DNA of 64,000 bases from an uncultured Verrucomicrobiota bacterium (GCA_937872895.1 CALMUP010000038.1:62001-126000), one strand, 5' to 3'. Counted from the first letter of the stretch, positions 34,228-44,778 are shown. The notes: generated by a model from the letters alone, not told the origin. Program-made: numbers and translations.

Positions 34228-37200
34228 ATGAAAACGATGCGAAACAAATGGATGATCGGGCTGGTTGGTCTGGCCCTGTTGACGGGTCAGTGGGCGCACG
34301 CGGCCATTCAGGCGGCGGGCTCGGTGACCGCGGCGACGGTGACCACCGATCCGGTGAACGGCAACAAGAAGGTGACTTTCACGTTGAGCACGGGGGGCGC
34401 CCTTGAGGTGGCTCCGTATGCGCCGGACGTGGTGCGGGTCCGTTTCCACTGGGACGGGATCTGGGCGAAAGAGGATGTGGCCATCGCCAAGCCGTTTGAC
34501 CAGTTCCCCGGTTTCGCCGCGACCTTTTCCGACCTCGGCGCGACCTATGTGATCGCGACGCCCGAGCTGGACATCGAGGTCGTCAAGAGCCCGAACGTGC
34601 TCGTGCACTTCAAGTCGAAGCAGGGCTTCTACCTCTCGCGCGACTACCGCATCGAGTACGAGACGCTCTACGATCCGATCAGCGATCCTTCCTACGACAA
34701 CGTCCGCTACACCCATGCCTTCCCGGTCCAGTTCAAGCTGAAGAACATCCGCGAGATGCCCGCCGGCGAGGCCTACTTCGGCCTTGGCGAGTACCCCGGC
34801 CCGATGAACCGCCGCGGCCGCGACATCCAGATGTGGAATGCCGACACCTTCAGCTGGCAGGAATTCTGGACCCCGATGTACATGACCATGCCGATCATGT
34901 ACGGCGTGCAGGGTGCGAAGCCCGGCCGTCCGTCGACCACCTACGGCATCTTCTTCAACAACCCGGCCCGCCCGATCTTCCGCCTCGGCACCCAGTGGGG
35001 TGACCGCTATTCGTTCGAGGCCGCCGACGGCCAGGTCGACTATTTCTTCTTCGGCGGTGGCGCGAACCACCAGATGCGCAAGGTCGTCGACCGCTACACG
35101 GAAGTGACCGGCCGCCCGACCATGCTGCCCAAGTGGGCGTTCGGCTACCATCTCTCGCGCTGGTCCTTCAACTCCCAGGGATGGGTGGAGTGGCTGGCCC
35201 AGGAGTTCCGCAACCGCGACATCCCGCTCGATGCCATCTACCTCGACCTCGACTACATGGATATCGACCGCAACGATTACTACCAGGACGGCACCCTCCA
35301 CCAATTGACCTTCAACAGCAACTTCCCGAACGTGCCCGGCATGATCAACTACACCGGCCAGCGCGGCGTGAAGCTGATCCCGCTGATCGAGCCCTGGCTC
35401 TCCACCGGCGACGGCAAGTGGAGCCAGGCCGCCGGCCTGTTCCACTTCATCAAGGACTACAACCTCGTCCAGATGATCACCCCGATCTACTTCGGCAACG
35501 TGTCGTGGCTGGACTTCAGCAGCACCCCCGCCCGCAACTGGTGGAAAGGCAAGCTGCTCGGCTTCCTGAATGCCTATCCGCTGGCCGGCATCTGGAACGA
35601 CCTGAACGAGCCCGCCGACAACGAGGCGATTCCGCGCAACGGCCAGTATTACCTCGACGGCAAGTACCCGAACCAGTGGGACAGCCGCCGCTTCCACCTG
35701 AACGAGAAGAACGTCTACAACATCCGCGAGACCTCGCTGACCTACGAGGCGCTGCTCGAGAAGTATCCCGGCAAACGCCCGTTCGTGCTGAGCCGCGCCG
35801 GCTACCCCGGCATCCAGCGCTACGCCCTCGGCTGGAGCGGTGACAACGTCGCCTCGTGGGACCACTGCCGCCACAACATCGGCCTCGGCGTCAGTGTCAT
35901 GATGTCCGGCCAGGCGAACTTCGGCCACGACGTCGGCGGCTTCGTCGGCAATCCCTCGGCCGAACTGATCACCCGCTGGCACGAATGGGCCTCGCTGACC
36001 CCGTTCTTCCGCAGCCACTCGATCAAGGGCAACGACGAACGCGAACCCTGGCGCTACGGTGCCTTCCACGAAGGCCTGATGCGCAACGTGATCAAGAACC
36101 GCTACCGCTTCATGCCCTACATGTACACGCTGGCCCACCGCTCGACCGTGGACGGCATCCCGATGAACACCCCGCCGGTGTTGCATTTCCAGAACGATCC
36201 GGAAACGCACTACCGCAACGACAACGATTTCATGTTCGGCGACTGGATCCTCGTCTCGCCGGTGTACGAACCGGGCAAGAGCGACCGCTGGACCTACCTG
36301 CCCGCCGGTTCCGACTGGTATAACTACTACACCGGCACGAAACACGCCGGCGGCACCTGGGCCAACCAGGCCGCCCCGCTGGGCACGCTGCCGCTCTACG
36401 CCCGCGCCGGCGCGATCGTGCCGACCGGTCCGTCGATGACCCACGTCTACCAGTTCCAGCCGGACTTCCTCGACATCAACATCTGGCCGACCCCCGCCGG
36501 TTTCGGGTCGAGCTTCACCCTGCACGAGGACGATGGCGAGACCTTCAACTTCCTCGCCGGCGCCTTCGCCCAGACCACCTTCTCGGCGACCAACCAGGGC
36601 ACCGCGTTCGGCGTGAAGATCGCCGCGCGCCAGGGCACCTACAACCCCGGCACGCGCAACTTCTTCCTGAAGGTCCGCGACCTCAACGCCCCGGTGTCGG
36701 TGACCGTGAACGGCACGGCCCTACCGGTCGATGCCACCCACGCCGCCCCGACCTGCTACAGCTACGACGCAGCCAAGCGCACGGTCATCGTGAAGGTGCC
36801 CGACAACGCCGCGGCGAAGGATGTGGTGATCAGCTTCATCAATACCATTGATACCGATGGCGACGGCATCTTTGATGCGAACGACAACTGCCCGACCACC
36901 CCGAACGCCAACCAGGCCGATACCGATGGCGACGGCGTGGGCAATGCCTGCGACAACTGCCCGACCGTGGCCAATGCGAACCAGGCCGACGCCGACAACG
37001 ATGGCATCGGTGACGTGTGCGACAACGATTCCGACAACGACGGCATCGCCAACCACCTCGACAACTGCCCGAACACGCCGAATCCCGACCAGGCGAACTT
37101 CGACGGCGACGCCCAGGGCGACCTGTGCGACACCGACGATGACAACGACGGCATGCCCGACACCTGGGAAATCCAGTACGGTCTGAATCCGTTCTTCGCC

Positions 37201-38910
37201 GGTGACGCCGCCCTCGACCTCGACGGTGATGGGCGCTCGAACCTGAGCGAGTACCAGAACGGCACCGACCCGACCGTGCCCAACGCGTTCGTCTCGAACT
37301 ACACCTCGATGACCCTTGCCGGCACGTTCAACAACTGGGTGGCCAGCCTGAACAACATGGTCCTGGTCAATGACTACACCTGGCAGCGCGACCAGGTCCT
37401 GACCGGTGCGACCAACGTGAAGTTCAAGTTCACCGCCAATGGAACCTGGTCGCCGAACTGGGGTGAGAACAACCAGTCCGACCTCGACATCCCGCTGCAG
37501 GGCGGCATCGCCGAGGCGTCCGGCGCGAACATCCTCGCCAACGGCACCCTGACCGGCACCTTCCGGTTCACCTTCAACGAGCAGACCCGCGCCTACACGG
37601 TGGTGAAGCTTGCCGATACCGACACCGACGGCGATGGCATCGCCGATATCGTGGACAACTGCCCGAACACGCCGAACGCGAACCAGCTCGACACCGACGG
37701 CGACGGCATTGGCGACGTCTGTGATCCGGATGTCGATGGCGATGGCGTGACCAACGGTGCGGACAACTGCCCGACCGTGGCGAATCCGACCCAGTCCGAT
37801 CTCGACAACGACGGTGTCGGCGACGCGTGTGATTCCGACCGCGACGGCGATGGTGTCGCGAACGACTTCGACAACTGCCCGAACACGATGAATGGCAACC
37901 AGGCCGATCGTGACGGCGACGGCATCGGTGACGCCTGCGATTCCGACGAGGACGGCGACGGCATGCCCAACGCCTGGGAGCTCCAGTATGGCCTGAACCC
38001 GCTGAATCCCGGCGACGCCGCCCTCGATCCCGACGGCGACGGCCGCACCAACCTGCAGGAATACCAGCTCGGCTCGAACCCGAACGTGCCCGACGCCTTC
38101 GCGTCGAACTACACCACGATGACCGTGGCCGGCACGTTCAACGGCTGGAATCCCGCCGCGAACAACATGGCCCTGGTCAGCAACTACGTGTGGCGCTTCA
38201 CCGTCACCCTGACCAACGCCAGCGCGCCGCGCTTCAAGTTCGTGGCCAACGGCGCGTGGTCGGTCAACTGGGGCGAGAACAACCAGTCCGACAGGGACAT
38301 CCCGCTGCAGGGCGGCATCGCCGAGTTGTCCGGCGCGAACATCGAGATCAACGGCACGCTGAACGGGACCTACACCTTCACCTTCAACGAGCAGACCCGC
38401 GCCTACACCGTCACCACGCCGCCGCCGGCGGACACCGACGGCGACGGCATGCCCGACGCGTGGGAACTCCAGTACGGCCTGAATCCGAACAGTGCGGCCG
38501 ATGCCTCGCTGGATCCGGACGGTGACGGGTTCACCAACCTGCAGGAGTACCTGAACGGCACCAACCCGAACGTCGGCGAGTCGTTCAACTCGAACTACAG
38601 CGCGATGACCGCCGCCGGCACGTTCAACGGCTGGAACCCCGCCGCGAACAACATGCGCCTGGTCACCCACTACATCTGGGAGACCACGGTGACGCTGAAC
38701 CAGTCGGGCAACATCCAGCTCAAGTTCGCCGCGAACGGCGGCTGGGGCACCAACTGGGGCGAGACCAACCAGTCCGACTTCACCATCGATGTGTTTGGCT
38801 ATGCCGAACAGACCGGCGGCAACATCACCGTGAACGGTCCGTTCAACGGCACCTACAAGATCAAGTTCAACGAAGTCACCCGCGATTACGAGGTCAAGTT
38901 CGTCCCGTAA
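34228..38910 (+). CDS. Secreted multidomain GH31 alpha-glucosidase with TSP3 repeats and three starch-binding-like modules
   Basis: A 1560-residue exported glycosidase expected to release sugars from alpha-glucans or alpha-glucosides. A signal peptide ends near AHAA (~26). The GH31 catalytic region covers ~30-800: the nucleophile is Asp458 in IWNDLNEP, the acid/base Asp539 in WSGDNVASW, with [14 protein letters not shown] on an earlier strand. From ~875 calcium-binding thrombospondin-type-3 repeats ([18 protein letters not shown]) alternate with three similar ~100-residue beta modules beginning near 1021, 1290 and 1455; each has AGTFNxW near its start and FAANGxWxxNWGE in the middle, like X25/E-set starch-binding domains. 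The ATG at 34228 has GGAG upstream. A terminator follows. Confidence 0.92.
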   Translation: MKTMRNKWMIGLVGLALLTGQWAHAAIQAAGSVTAATVTTDPVNGNKKVTFTLSTGGALEVAPYAPDVVRVRFHWDGIWAKEDVAIAKPFDQFPGFAATFSDLGATYVIATPELDIEVVKSPNVLVHFKSKQGFYLSRDYRIEYETLYDPISDPSYDNVRYTHAFPVQFKLKNIREMPAGEAYFGLGEYPGPMNRRGRDIQMWNADTFSWQEFWTPMYMTMPIMYGVQGAKPGRPSTTYGIFFNNPARPIFRLGTQWGDRYSFEAADGQVDYFFFGGGANHQMRKVVDRYTEVTGRPTMLPKWAFGYHLSRWSFNSQGWVEWLAQEFRNRDIPLDAIYLDLDYMDIDRNDYYQDGTLHQLTFNSNFPNVPGMINYTGQRGVKLIPLIEPWLSTGDGKWSQAAGLFHFIKDYNLVQMITPIYFGNVSWLDFSSTPARNWWKGKLLGFLNAYPLAGIWNDLNEPADNEAIPRNGQYYLDGKYPNQWDSRRFHLNEKNVYNIRETSLTYEALLEKYPGKRPFVLSRAGYPGIQRYALGWSGDNVASWDHCRHNIGLGVSVMMSGQANFGHDVGGFVGNPSAELITRWHEWASLTPFFRSHSIKGNDEREPWRYGAFHEGLMRNVIKNRYRFMPYMYTLAHRSTVDGIPMNTPPVLHFQNDPETHYRNDNDFMFGDWILVSPVYEPGKSDRWTYLPAGSDWYNYYTGTKHAGGTWANQAAPLGTLPLYARAGAIVPTGPSMTHVYQFQPDFLDINIWPTPAGFGSSFTLHEDDGETFNFLAGAFAQTTFSATNQGTAFGVKIAARQGTYNPGTRNFFLKVRDLNAPVSVTVNGTALPVDATHAAPTCYSYDAAKRTVIVKVPDNAAAKDVVISFINTIDTDGDGIFDANDNCPTTPNANQADTDGDGVGNACDNCPTVANANQADADNDGIGDVCDNDSDNDGIANHLDNCPNTPNPDQANFDGDAQGDLCDTDDDNDGMPDTWEIQYGLNPFFAGDAALDLDGDGRSNLSEYQNGTDPTVPNAFVSNYTSMTLAGTFNNWVASLNNMVLVNDYTWQRDQVLTGATNVKFKFTANGTWSPNWGENNQSDLDIPLQGGIAEASGANILANGTLTGTFRFTFNEQTRAYTVVKLADTDTDGDGIADIVDNCPNTPNANQLDTDGDGIGDVCDPDVDGDGVTNGADNCPTVANPTQSDLDNDGVGDACDSDRDGDGVANDFDNCPNTMNGNQADRDGDGIGDACDSDEDGDGMPNAWELQYGLNPLNPGDAALDPDGDGRTNLQEYQLGSNPNVPDAFASNYTTMTVAGTFNGWNPAANNMALVSNYVWRFTVTLTNASAPRFKFVANGAWSVNWGENNQSDRDIPLQGGIAELSGANIEINGTLNGTYTFTFNEQTRAYTVTTPPPADTDGDGMPDAWELQYGLNPNSAADASLDPDGDGFTNLQEYLNGTNPNVGESFNSNYSAMTAAGTFNGWNPAANNMRLVTHYIWETTVTLNQSGNIQLKFAANGGWGTNWGETNQSDFTIDVFGYAEQTGGNITVNGPFNGTYKIKFNEVTRDYEVKFVP

Positions 38911-38944
38911 CGGGCCGCGTTCCGCGACAACGCAATGAGGATCT

Positions 38945-39001
38945 GCGGGGGTCTCCTGTCCATTCCGAAGCAGGCATGGATGGGAGGCCCCCGGTTTTTT
39001 G
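38945..39001 (+). terminator. Terminator of the GH31 gene
   Basis: A long inverted repeat (GGGGGTCTCC...CCAT with ATGG...GGGAGGCCCCC, minor mismatches) ends in a run of seven T at 38995-39001. It begins 35 bases after the stop codon. Confidence 0.85.
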
Positions 39002-39266
39002 GCCCAACCCTGAAGCGCAGGACCTTCATGACGCCATGTCCATCTGAGCGATCGTCACCATCGGGCATCGCATGGCTACGCCCGGACACGTCCGCGGTCA
39101 TCCATGCAGGTGTCCGGGTTTGGTCCGAAAACGGGAATGGGTCGTTCGCTGCAGGCTTGTCGTCATCCGAACGTTTTGTCGCTGAATCGGTCTCGCGGGA
39201 GCTCGAGCCTCCTGCGCGGCGAAACCGTCTGTGCCATCACGGGAGGGGCAACCTCCGCGTTGCGGA
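39002..39266. other. Intergenic region between convergent GH31 and wzt genes
   Basis: No gene is seen. A loose pair of CGGACAC/GTGTCCG inverted bases occurs near 39084-39118 and could form a hairpin. The rest lacks recognisable features. Confidence 0.4.
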
Positions 39267-40457
39267 TCAGCGACCTGCGTGGTGTTCCCAGCGGGTGGGG
39301 AGTTGGAACACGCCGAGCGCGCCGGCCTCGGCGTTCTTCACCGCGAAGGGGTACCAGTCCTCGCGGCGGTGGTACTGGGTCGCGTGGTCCCACGAGTGGA
39401 TGGCGAGGGAAAGGAAATACTTGCCTTCCATCAGGGTCAGCGGGTCGATGGTCAGGGTGACCGTGCCTTCGCCCTCGATCGCGTCGATCGGGTATTGGAG
39501 GATCTGCGTGTTGGTGCCGAAGAGGAACATGCCGGTGCCGGTCTTCACCGAATAGCCGAAGACCGGTTGCTCGATGCGGCGGTGGGCGCGGTAGCGGATC
39601 TCCACGGACATCGGCGCGCCGGACTCCATCGTGGTCGCGGGTTTGCCGTGCTTGTCGCGCAGGGTGACGTCGAGGAATTCGACCTCGCGGGTGCCGTGTT
39701 CCTCGACGTTGAGGTGGCCGATGCGGGTCATGTAGGACTTCAGGTAGGTGAGGACGACATCGGACGGATTGCCTTCGGCGACGAGGCGGCTCTGGTGGAT
39801 CAACTTCACCTCGTCGCAGAAATTCTCCACCGCGACGAGGTCGTGGGTGACGAGCAGGATGGTCTTGCCGCGCTTCTGGAAATCCTTCACGCGGTCGAAG
39901 CATTTCATCTGGAAGGCCATGTCGCCGACCGCGAGCACCTCGTCGATCAGCAGCACGTCGGGGTTCATCTCCACGGCGACGGCGAACCCGAGGCGCACGT
40001 ACATGCCGCTCGAGTAGTGTTTCACCGGCATGTCGATGAAGTCGGCGAGGTTCGCGAAGTCGATGATGTGGTCCATGCGGCGGGCGATGTCCTCGCGCGG
40101 GATGCCGATGACCGAGGCGTTGAGGAACACGTTCTCGCGGCCGGAGAGGTCGGGGTGGAAGCCGGCGCCGAGTTCGAGCAGCGACGAGATGCGGCCGTGG
40201 CAGGTGATCGAGCCTTCGGTCGGGTAGATCGTGCCGGCGGCGAGGCCGAGCAGGGAGCTTTTGCCCGAGCCGTTGGGGCCGACCACGCCGACGGTGCAGC
40301 CGCGCGGGATGGTGAACGACACATCGCGCAGCGCCCAGAACGGTTCCGGTGCGGGCGGGCGGCGGCCGGCCAGGCGGCCCATCAGCGTCGGGGCGCCGAT
40401 GGTGCGTTTGCGGTAGGCCTTGCCGAGGTGGTCGGCGATGATCGCGGGGGAGCTCAT
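39267..40457 (-). CDS. Polysaccharide/O-antigen ABC exporter ATPase with C-terminal glycan-binding domain (Wzt-type)
   Basis: A 396-residue ATPase driving export of lipid-linked glycan across the inner membrane. Walker A is GPNGSGKS (60-67), the signature region is HYSSGMYVRLGFAVA, and Walker B is VLLIDEVLAVGD. The N-terminal ~250 residues are a KpsT/Wzt-type domain. The remaining ~145 residues (EFLDVTLRDKHGKPATTMES, GTGMFLFGTNTQILQYPID) form the Wzt C-terminal immunoglobulin-like domain that recognises the modified glycan end. The start at 40457 overlaps the permease stop by four bases. Confidence 0.93.
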   Translation of the reverse strand: MSSPAIIADHLGKAYRKRTIGAPTLMGRLAGRRPPAPEPFWALRDVSFTIPRGCTVGVVGPNGSGKSSLLGLAAGTIYPTEGSITCHGRISSLLELGAGFHPDLSGRENVFLNASVIGIPREDIARRMDHIIDFANLADFIDMPVKHYSSGMYVRLGFAVAVEMNPDVLLIDEVLAVGDMAFQMKCFDRVKDFQKRGKTILLVTHDLVAVENFCDEVKLIHQSRLVAEGNPSDVVLTYLKSYMTRIGHLNVEEHGTREVEFLDVTLRDKHGKPATTMESGAPMSVEIRYRAHRRIEQPVFGYSVKTGTGMFLFGTNTQILQYPIDAIEGEGTVTLTIDPLTLMEGKYFLSLAIHSWDHATQYHRREDWYPFAVKNAEAGALGVFQLPTRWEHHAGR

Positions 40458-41254
40458 AGCAGGTCGGCGAAGTCCCGTTGCAGGCGTTGGAAGTTCCGGT
40501 AGGCGACGACGAGCAGGGCGAAACAGCCGGCGATGGCGACGAGCACGGCGGGCGACCACGGGAAGGTGGCGTCGGGCAGCAGCGCGGCGCGGTAGCCGGT
40601 GGTGATCACGGCAATCGGGTTCAGCAGGTAGGCGTGCAGCAACCATGGGTGGTCGCCGGCGAGGCGTTCGACGAACGACAGGTTGTACATCACCGGGCTC
40701 ACGAAGAACCAGGCGCTGAGGCCGACGCCGACCAGGTGTTCGGTGTCGCGCAGGTACACGTTGCTCGAGGCCATCAGCAGGGCGAGGGCGAGGTTGAACA
40801 CGAATTGCAGCGCGAGCACGGCGGGCAGGGCGAGGGTCCACGGGCTGAGGGTCTGGCCGGCGAGGGCGAGCAGGACCAGCAGGATGGCGAACTGCACGAC
40901 CAGGCTCAGCAGGTAGTTGATGGTGTTGGCGAGGGTGGCGGAGAGCGGGAGGATGAAGCGCGGGAGGTACACCTTCTTCACGAGGTTGGTGTTGCCGGTG
41001 ATGCTGTGCAGGCCGCTGTTCACACACTGGACGGTGAACTGCCAGGCGAAGACGCCGATGATGATCTCGGCGAGGGGCACGCCGCGCCCGGCCATCAGGC
41101 GCAGGAAGCCGACGTAGATGATGGCCATGAACAGCGGGATGAGCAGGGTCCAGAGGAAGCCGAGCACCGAGCCGCGGTACCGGATTTTCAGCTCGCGCTT
41201 GACGAGGTTGGCGAGCAGTTCGCGGCGTTCGCGTATGACGGCCAGCGGGTTCAT
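40454..41254 (-). CDS. Polysaccharide/O-antigen ABC exporter permease (Wzm-type)
   Basis: A 266-residue inner-membrane protein of the ABC-2 polysaccharide exporter class, with six hydrophobic helices. It has the cytoplasmic amphipathic start ERRELLANLVKRELKIRYRG with the SVLGFLWTLLIPL helix typical of Wzm/KpsM. It forms a dimeric channel with the next gene's ATPase to flip undecaprenyl-linked glycan. The start at 41254 overlaps the stop of the gspM-like gene by four bases. Confidence 0.93.
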   Translation of the reverse strand: MNPLAVIRERRELLANLVKRELKIRYRGSVLGFLWTLLIPLFMAIIYVGFLRLMAGRGVPLAEIIIGVFAWQFTVQCVNSGLHSITGNTNLVKKVYLPRFILPLSATLANTINYLLSLVVQFAILLVLLALAGQTLSPWTLALPAVLALQFVFNLALALLMASSNVYLRDTEHLVGVGLSAWFFVSPVMYNLSFVERLAGDHPWLLHAYLLNPIAVITTGYRAALLPDATFPWSPAVLVAIAGCFALLVVAYRNFQRLQRDFADLL

Positions 41255-41751
41255 CGGGCGGATGATGCGTCCTTCGGGGCCAGTTCGGCAAGCGCGAGTT
41301 GCAGGGTGAGCTGGCCGGGGGCGGCGGGGGCGGTGGAGACCTGGATGTCGATGAGGCGCACCGGCGGCCGCGCGTTTTCGCAGGCGGCGAGGAAACGGGC
41401 GGCGGCGGGACCGTTGATGCGTTCGATGCGGAGGTCGTAGCGGGCGGTGAACCATTCGCCGCCTTCATCGCGGCGTTCGCGCAGGGCGAGGTCGTGCGGG
41501 GCGCCGTCGAGGTGGCGGCGTACGAGTTCGGCAAGTCGGTCTTCGGGGCGGGCGGTGGCGGCGAAGGTGTCGTGGGCGCGGCGGAGGTCGGCGAGGGAGC
41601 GGGCGCGCTCGGTGAGGGCGGCGCGTTCGAGGGCGCGGGCGGCGAGTTGGCGGTCGAGGAAACGCAGGCGTTCCGCGCCATGCCAGGCGGCGGCGAAACC
41701 GGCGAGGACAAACGCGGCGGTGATTGCGGTGCGGAGGCGGTCGCGGTTCAT
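41251..41751 (-). CDS. Type II secretion GspM/PilO-like protein
   Basis: A 166-residue bitopic membrane protein with a helix at ~9-27, a coiled-coil-like segment to ~75 (LAARALERAALTERARSLADL) and a C-terminal ferredoxin-like half (FTARYDLRIERINGPAAARFLAACE, VRLIDIQVSTAPAAPGQLTL). That arrangement is GspM/PilO-like, part of the inner-membrane platform of type II secretion. The assignment rests on layout and position after a GspL-like gene, since sequence identity in this family is low. Confidence 0.7.
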   Translation of the reverse strand: MNRDRLRTAITAAFVLAGFAAAWHGAERLRFLDRQLAARALERAALTERARSLADLRRAHDTFAATARPEDRLAELVRRHLDGAPHDLALRERRDEGGEWFTARYDLRIERINGPAAARFLAACENARPPVRLIDIQVSTAPAAPGQLTLQLALAELAPKDASSAR

Positions 41752-43118
41752 CGTCCGGCCCTCACCGTGTAGTGGACGCGTTCATCGAGGCCGGCCTCGG
41801 CGCGTTCGATCTCCACCGGCCAGCCGGCGGCGGCGAGCGGGCGGGCCAGGCGTTCGGGGTCGGACCAGTCGGTGCCGGAGCCGCGGATCAGGGCGGAGGC
41901 GGCGCGCACGGACAGGGTTTCGAGGCGTTGGTCGCGCGCGGCGGCATCGGTCAGCAGTGCGGCGAACAGCGGGTAGGCGGTCGGCTCGAGCCAGGCGTTG
42001 AACGGGGCGTAGCGGGAGCGGGCCTCGGCGATGACCTGATCCACGACGAACAGTTCCTGGCCGCGCGGGGCGCGGATGCCGTCGGTCAGCTTGAACGCCT
42101 GTTCCTGCACGGCGGCCTGGGCGCGGGTGTGGCGTTGTTCGACGAGGGCCGGCAGGCCGAGGCCGGCGGCGATGGCGAGCAGCGCGGCCAGGCGGACGCG
42201 GGTGTGGCGGCGGGCGCGGTGCGCGGTGCGGCGGCGCGGGAGGTTCGGGTGTTCGTGGTCGCCGGTGCGGAGGTTCACCGACCAGGCGTCGGGGGCGAGG
42301 GCGGCGCGGGCCAGCGAGCGGGCGAGCATCGACTCGGCGTGTTCGGCGAGGCGGATGTGGTCGGCCGGGAGGTCGAGGCGTTCGGCCACGGAAGCGGTGG
42401 CGGTACGGGCGAGCGGGCCGGCGAGGATGAAGTGCGGGTCGGGGGCTTCGGAGCCGGCGCGTAGGCCGGCTAGGAACGGGCGGAGCCGGGCGAGCAGGCG
42501 TTCGGTGGAGGCGTGGTCGCCGGTGCGCCACCCGGTGCGGGCGCTGAACACGGCGGCGGGTTCACTGCGGCCGCTCACCGCCACGGTGCGTTCCTCGCCG
42601 AGGTAGAGGACGACGGTGGATTCGCCGGGGGGCGGTGCGGCTTGACGCCACAGCGCCACGGCTTCGTGGTCGATCAGGTCGGGATCCAGACCGGCGGATT
42701 GCAGGGTGGCGAGCAGGGCGGCCACGCGGTCATTCGGCATGGCCACGGCGGTGGCGCGGACCGGTTCGCCGCGCGGTTGCGGGGCGAGAATGAAGTGGCA
42801 GGCGCACTGTTCCAGCGGGAACGGGAGTTGCACGTCCAGCAGCGAGGGCAACACCGCGCGCGCCTTGGCGAGGGAGGCGAACGGGGCGTTCAGGGTGCGC
42901 AACACGCTGTCCTGGGCGGGTGCGGCGAGGGCGATGGCGGCCTTGTCGCGGGCCTGTTCGGCGGCGAGGCTGCGCAGGGTGTCGGCCAGGGCCGGGAGCG
43001 GTTGGTGCGAGGCCAGGGTTTCGAGGTGGATCGAGCGGCCGCGGCGGCGGGCGCGGACGATGGTGGCGTGGCCGCCATCGAGGTCGAGGCCGTAGGCGAT
43101 GGTGGGGGTGCCGCTCAT
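41748..43118 (-). CDS. Type II secretion GspL/PilM-like protein
   Basis: A 456-residue protein. The cytoplasmic part (~1-280) has an actin-like ATPase fold as in PilM/GspL: IAYGLDLDGGHATIVRARR at the first phosphate loop, later VLYLGEERTVAVS. A membrane helix lies at ~295-315 (LAALLAIAAGLGLPALV) and a periplasmic domain follows. GspL links the cytoplasmic secretion ATPase to the pseudopilus platform. The stop overlaps the start of the GspM-like gene by four bases; its start is three bases after the GspK-like stop. Confidence 0.78.
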   Translation of the reverse strand: MSGTPTIAYGLDLDGGHATIVRARRRGRSIHLETLASHQPLPALADTLRSLAAEQARDKAAIALAAPAQDSVLRTLNAPFASLAKARAVLPSLLDVQLPFPLEQCACHFILAPQPRGEPVRATAVAMPNDRVAALLATLQSAGLDPDLIDHEAVALWRQAAPPPGESTVVLYLGEERTVAVSGRSEPAAVFSARTGWRTGDHASTERLLARLRPFLAGLRAGSEAPDPHFILAGPLARTATASVAERLDLPADHIRLAEHAESMLARSLARAALAPDAWSVNLRTGDHEHPNLPRRRTAHRARRHTRVRLAALLAIAAGLGLPALVEQRHTRAQAAVQEQAFKLTDGIRAPRGQELFVVDQVIAEARSRYAPFNAWLEPTAYPLFAALLTDAAARDQRLETLSVRAASALIRGSGTDWSDPERLARPLAAAGWPVEIERAEAGLDERVHYTVRAGR

Positions 43119-43121
43119 GGA

Positions 43122-44408
43122 TCAGAAGATTGCCTGCACGGCGCTGACCCGGCCATCGCGGGTGCGCCGGGCGACGAGGTCGAGGCGGGCCATGCGGCCG
43201 TCGCGGAACGCGCTGGATTGGACGAGGAAAAATTCACTGCGCACGTCGAGGTAGGGTGCAAGGGCGGCATAGGACGGGGGGCCGAGCAGTTCCGCGAGGA
43301 AGGCGGTGGTGCGGTAGGGGGTGTCGGCGCGGCGGGCGAGGATGCGCTCGACCAGGCCTTCGCGGCCGAAGCCGAACAGGCCGTGCAGGGTCGAGGGGGT
43401 GGCGGTGTTCAGGTTCACCGGGATCACGCGGGTGCGGGGGGCCGGGATCAGGGTCAGTGCCTCGCCGAGGTTGTGTTCAAACGGTGCGCCGGGGCGGCGG
43501 TAGGGGGATGGCGCGAGCAGGTCGGGGGTCCAGGCATGGACTTGGTACAGCTCGCTCCAGCCGTAGAGGAGGCGGTTGGCGATGCGGGCGGGCGGGTCCT
43601 GTTCCAGGTAGTGGCGCGATTCCCACGGGCCGCTGTCGTCGGCGTCGAGCCAGTCGCGCAACGCCTCGATGGCGGTGCCGGGGCGCATCTGGCCGCCTTG
43701 CATCATCACCGAGGTCAGGACGTCGCGCGGGGACATCGCATCGCCGGTGGGATCGACGGCCAGGTTGTTCAGGTCGAAGGCGCGTTGGGCATCGGTGATG
43801 CGGACGAGGCGGGTGATGCCGGCGGGATCGGTGGATTCGCGGGCGGTCGCCCACGGTTCGTTCAGGTGATCGAGTTCGAGGTCCGGATCATCGGCCAGTT
43901 GCTGCAGCGCGGCGCGGGCGCTGTCGAGGGCGGCGAGGCGGAGCAGGCCCTGGTCGGCGCGGGCCCGGGCGAGGCGCAGGTCGGCGCGGGAGGTGACGAT
44001 GGCATGGGTGGCTGCCGCGGCGACCAGCCCGAGCAGGACCAGCACGACGACGAGGATGCCGCCGGACTCCCCGCGACGAGGACCGGGGGGCGGACTGGCT
44101 TTTGCGGGTCGCTGGTAGGCGCGGGCGACGGCGCGGCGTCGGGAGGACGTTCCGGAGCGGCGATCGGACAGGAAGTCCGGCACCGCGAACAACACGCCGT
44201 ACAGGCCGAGCAAGGCGCCACCACCACCGAGGAAATACATGCCGAGGCGCAGGAACGGTCCGCGTTCGTGTTCCATGCGCAGCATGGCCGCGAAGGCGAT
44301 CATCAGGCCGATGGCCAGGCACAGCACGCTGCAGACGACGAGCAGGGTGACCAGGCGTTTGCGGTATTTGCGCAGGCTGGTCCGGCGATGCACCACGGGT
44401 TGTTCCAT
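43122..44408 (-). CDS. GspK-like minor pseudopilin with an extra N-terminal two-helix extension
   Basis: The 428-residue product combines two parts. Residues 1-~85 contain two membrane helices (LLVVCSVLCLAIGLMIAF at ~22-40, FLGGGGALLGLYGVLFAV at ~59-76). From ~112 a GspK-type pseudopilin begins: RRGESGGILVVVLVLLGLVA, ALDSARAALQQLADD, FDLNNLAVDPTGD, LRDWLDADDSG and VNLNTATPSTLHGLFG, the helix-hairpin-helix-like end of GspK. In known GspK the pilin helix is at the very N terminus after a short leader, so this fusion is odd. It opens the leftward gspK-L-M-wzm-wzt run. Confidence 0.75.
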   Translation of the reverse strand: MEQPVVHRRTSLRKYRKRLVTLLVVCSVLCLAIGLMIAFAAMLRMEHERGPFLRLGMYFLGGGGALLGLYGVLFAVPDFLSDRRSGTSSRRRAVARAYQRPAKASPPPGPRRGESGGILVVVLVLLGLVAAAATHAIVTSRADLRLARARADQGLLRLAALDSARAALQQLADDPDLELDHLNEPWATARESTDPAGITRLVRITDAQRAFDLNNLAVDPTGDAMSPRDVLTSVMMQGGQMRPGTAIEALRDWLDADDSGPWESRHYLEQDPPARIANRLLYGWSELYQVHAWTPDLLAPSPYRRPGAPFEHNLGEALTLIPAPRTRVIPVNLNTATPSTLHGLFGFGREGLVERILARRADTPYRTTAFLAELLGPPSYAALAPYLDVRSEFFLVQSSAFRDGRMARLDLVARRTRDGRVSAVQAIF

Positions 44409-44502
44409 GCGGCGAGTATGCCCGAACGCGGCGCGGGAGGCCAAGGGATTTTCCCGGTGTGGCGGCGCTTGCCTCGGCGGGGTGATTCGTCATACTGCGA
44501 CC
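44409..44502. promoter_or_regulatory. Divergent promoter region between gspK-like and zinc-ribbon genes
   Basis: These 94 bases separate two divergent starts and should hold both promoters. No clear -35/-10 pair or operator palindrome was identified. Confidence 0.4.
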
Positions 44503-44778
44503 ATGCCGAACGACGTTTCCTTCCAGTGTACCGCGTGTGGCCAGTGGCTTGAAGCTCCGCCAAGCATGGTCGGTTTGTTTGTCGAGTGTCCGACCTGCCA
44601 GGCCATCATCAAGGTGCCGTCGGCGTCGGAGCCGGAAAAGCCGTTGCCGCCGCGACCTCCGCCACCGCCGGATCCGAAGGGGACGACCATGCGCATCGAC
44701 TTGCCGCCGAACCTCGGCATTCCCGTGCCACCGCGCCGGCGGTTTGTCATCCGGAGAAAAGGAGCGGGCGATGCCTGA
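44503..44778 (+). CDS. Small zinc-ribbon protein with proline-rich tail
   Basis: The 91-residue product has FQCTACGQWLEAPPSMVG and FVECPTCQAIIKVP, a two-CxxC ribbon whose wording closely follows the ribbon at 2736-3113. The second half is proline-rich (PLPPRPPPPPDP) and basic at the end (PPRRRFVIRRKG). It overlaps pdxB by eight bases and is probably co-translated with it. Function is unknown. Confidence 0.75.
   Translation: MPNDVSFQCTACGQWLEAPPSMVGLFVECPTCQAIIKVPSASEPEKPLPPRPPPPPDPKGTTMRIDLPPNLGIPVPPRRRFVIRRKGAGDA

Noticed and set aside
34006-36525. 839-codon minus-strand open frame opposite the GH31 gene
   Set aside because: The plus-strand frame has catalytic motifs and a signal peptide; the antisense frame has none and shows the same shadow composition.
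36721-38670. 649-codon minus-strand frame rich in Val-Gly repeats
   Set aside because: Its periodicity mirrors the calcium repeats of the plus-strand gene, so it is not an independent gene.
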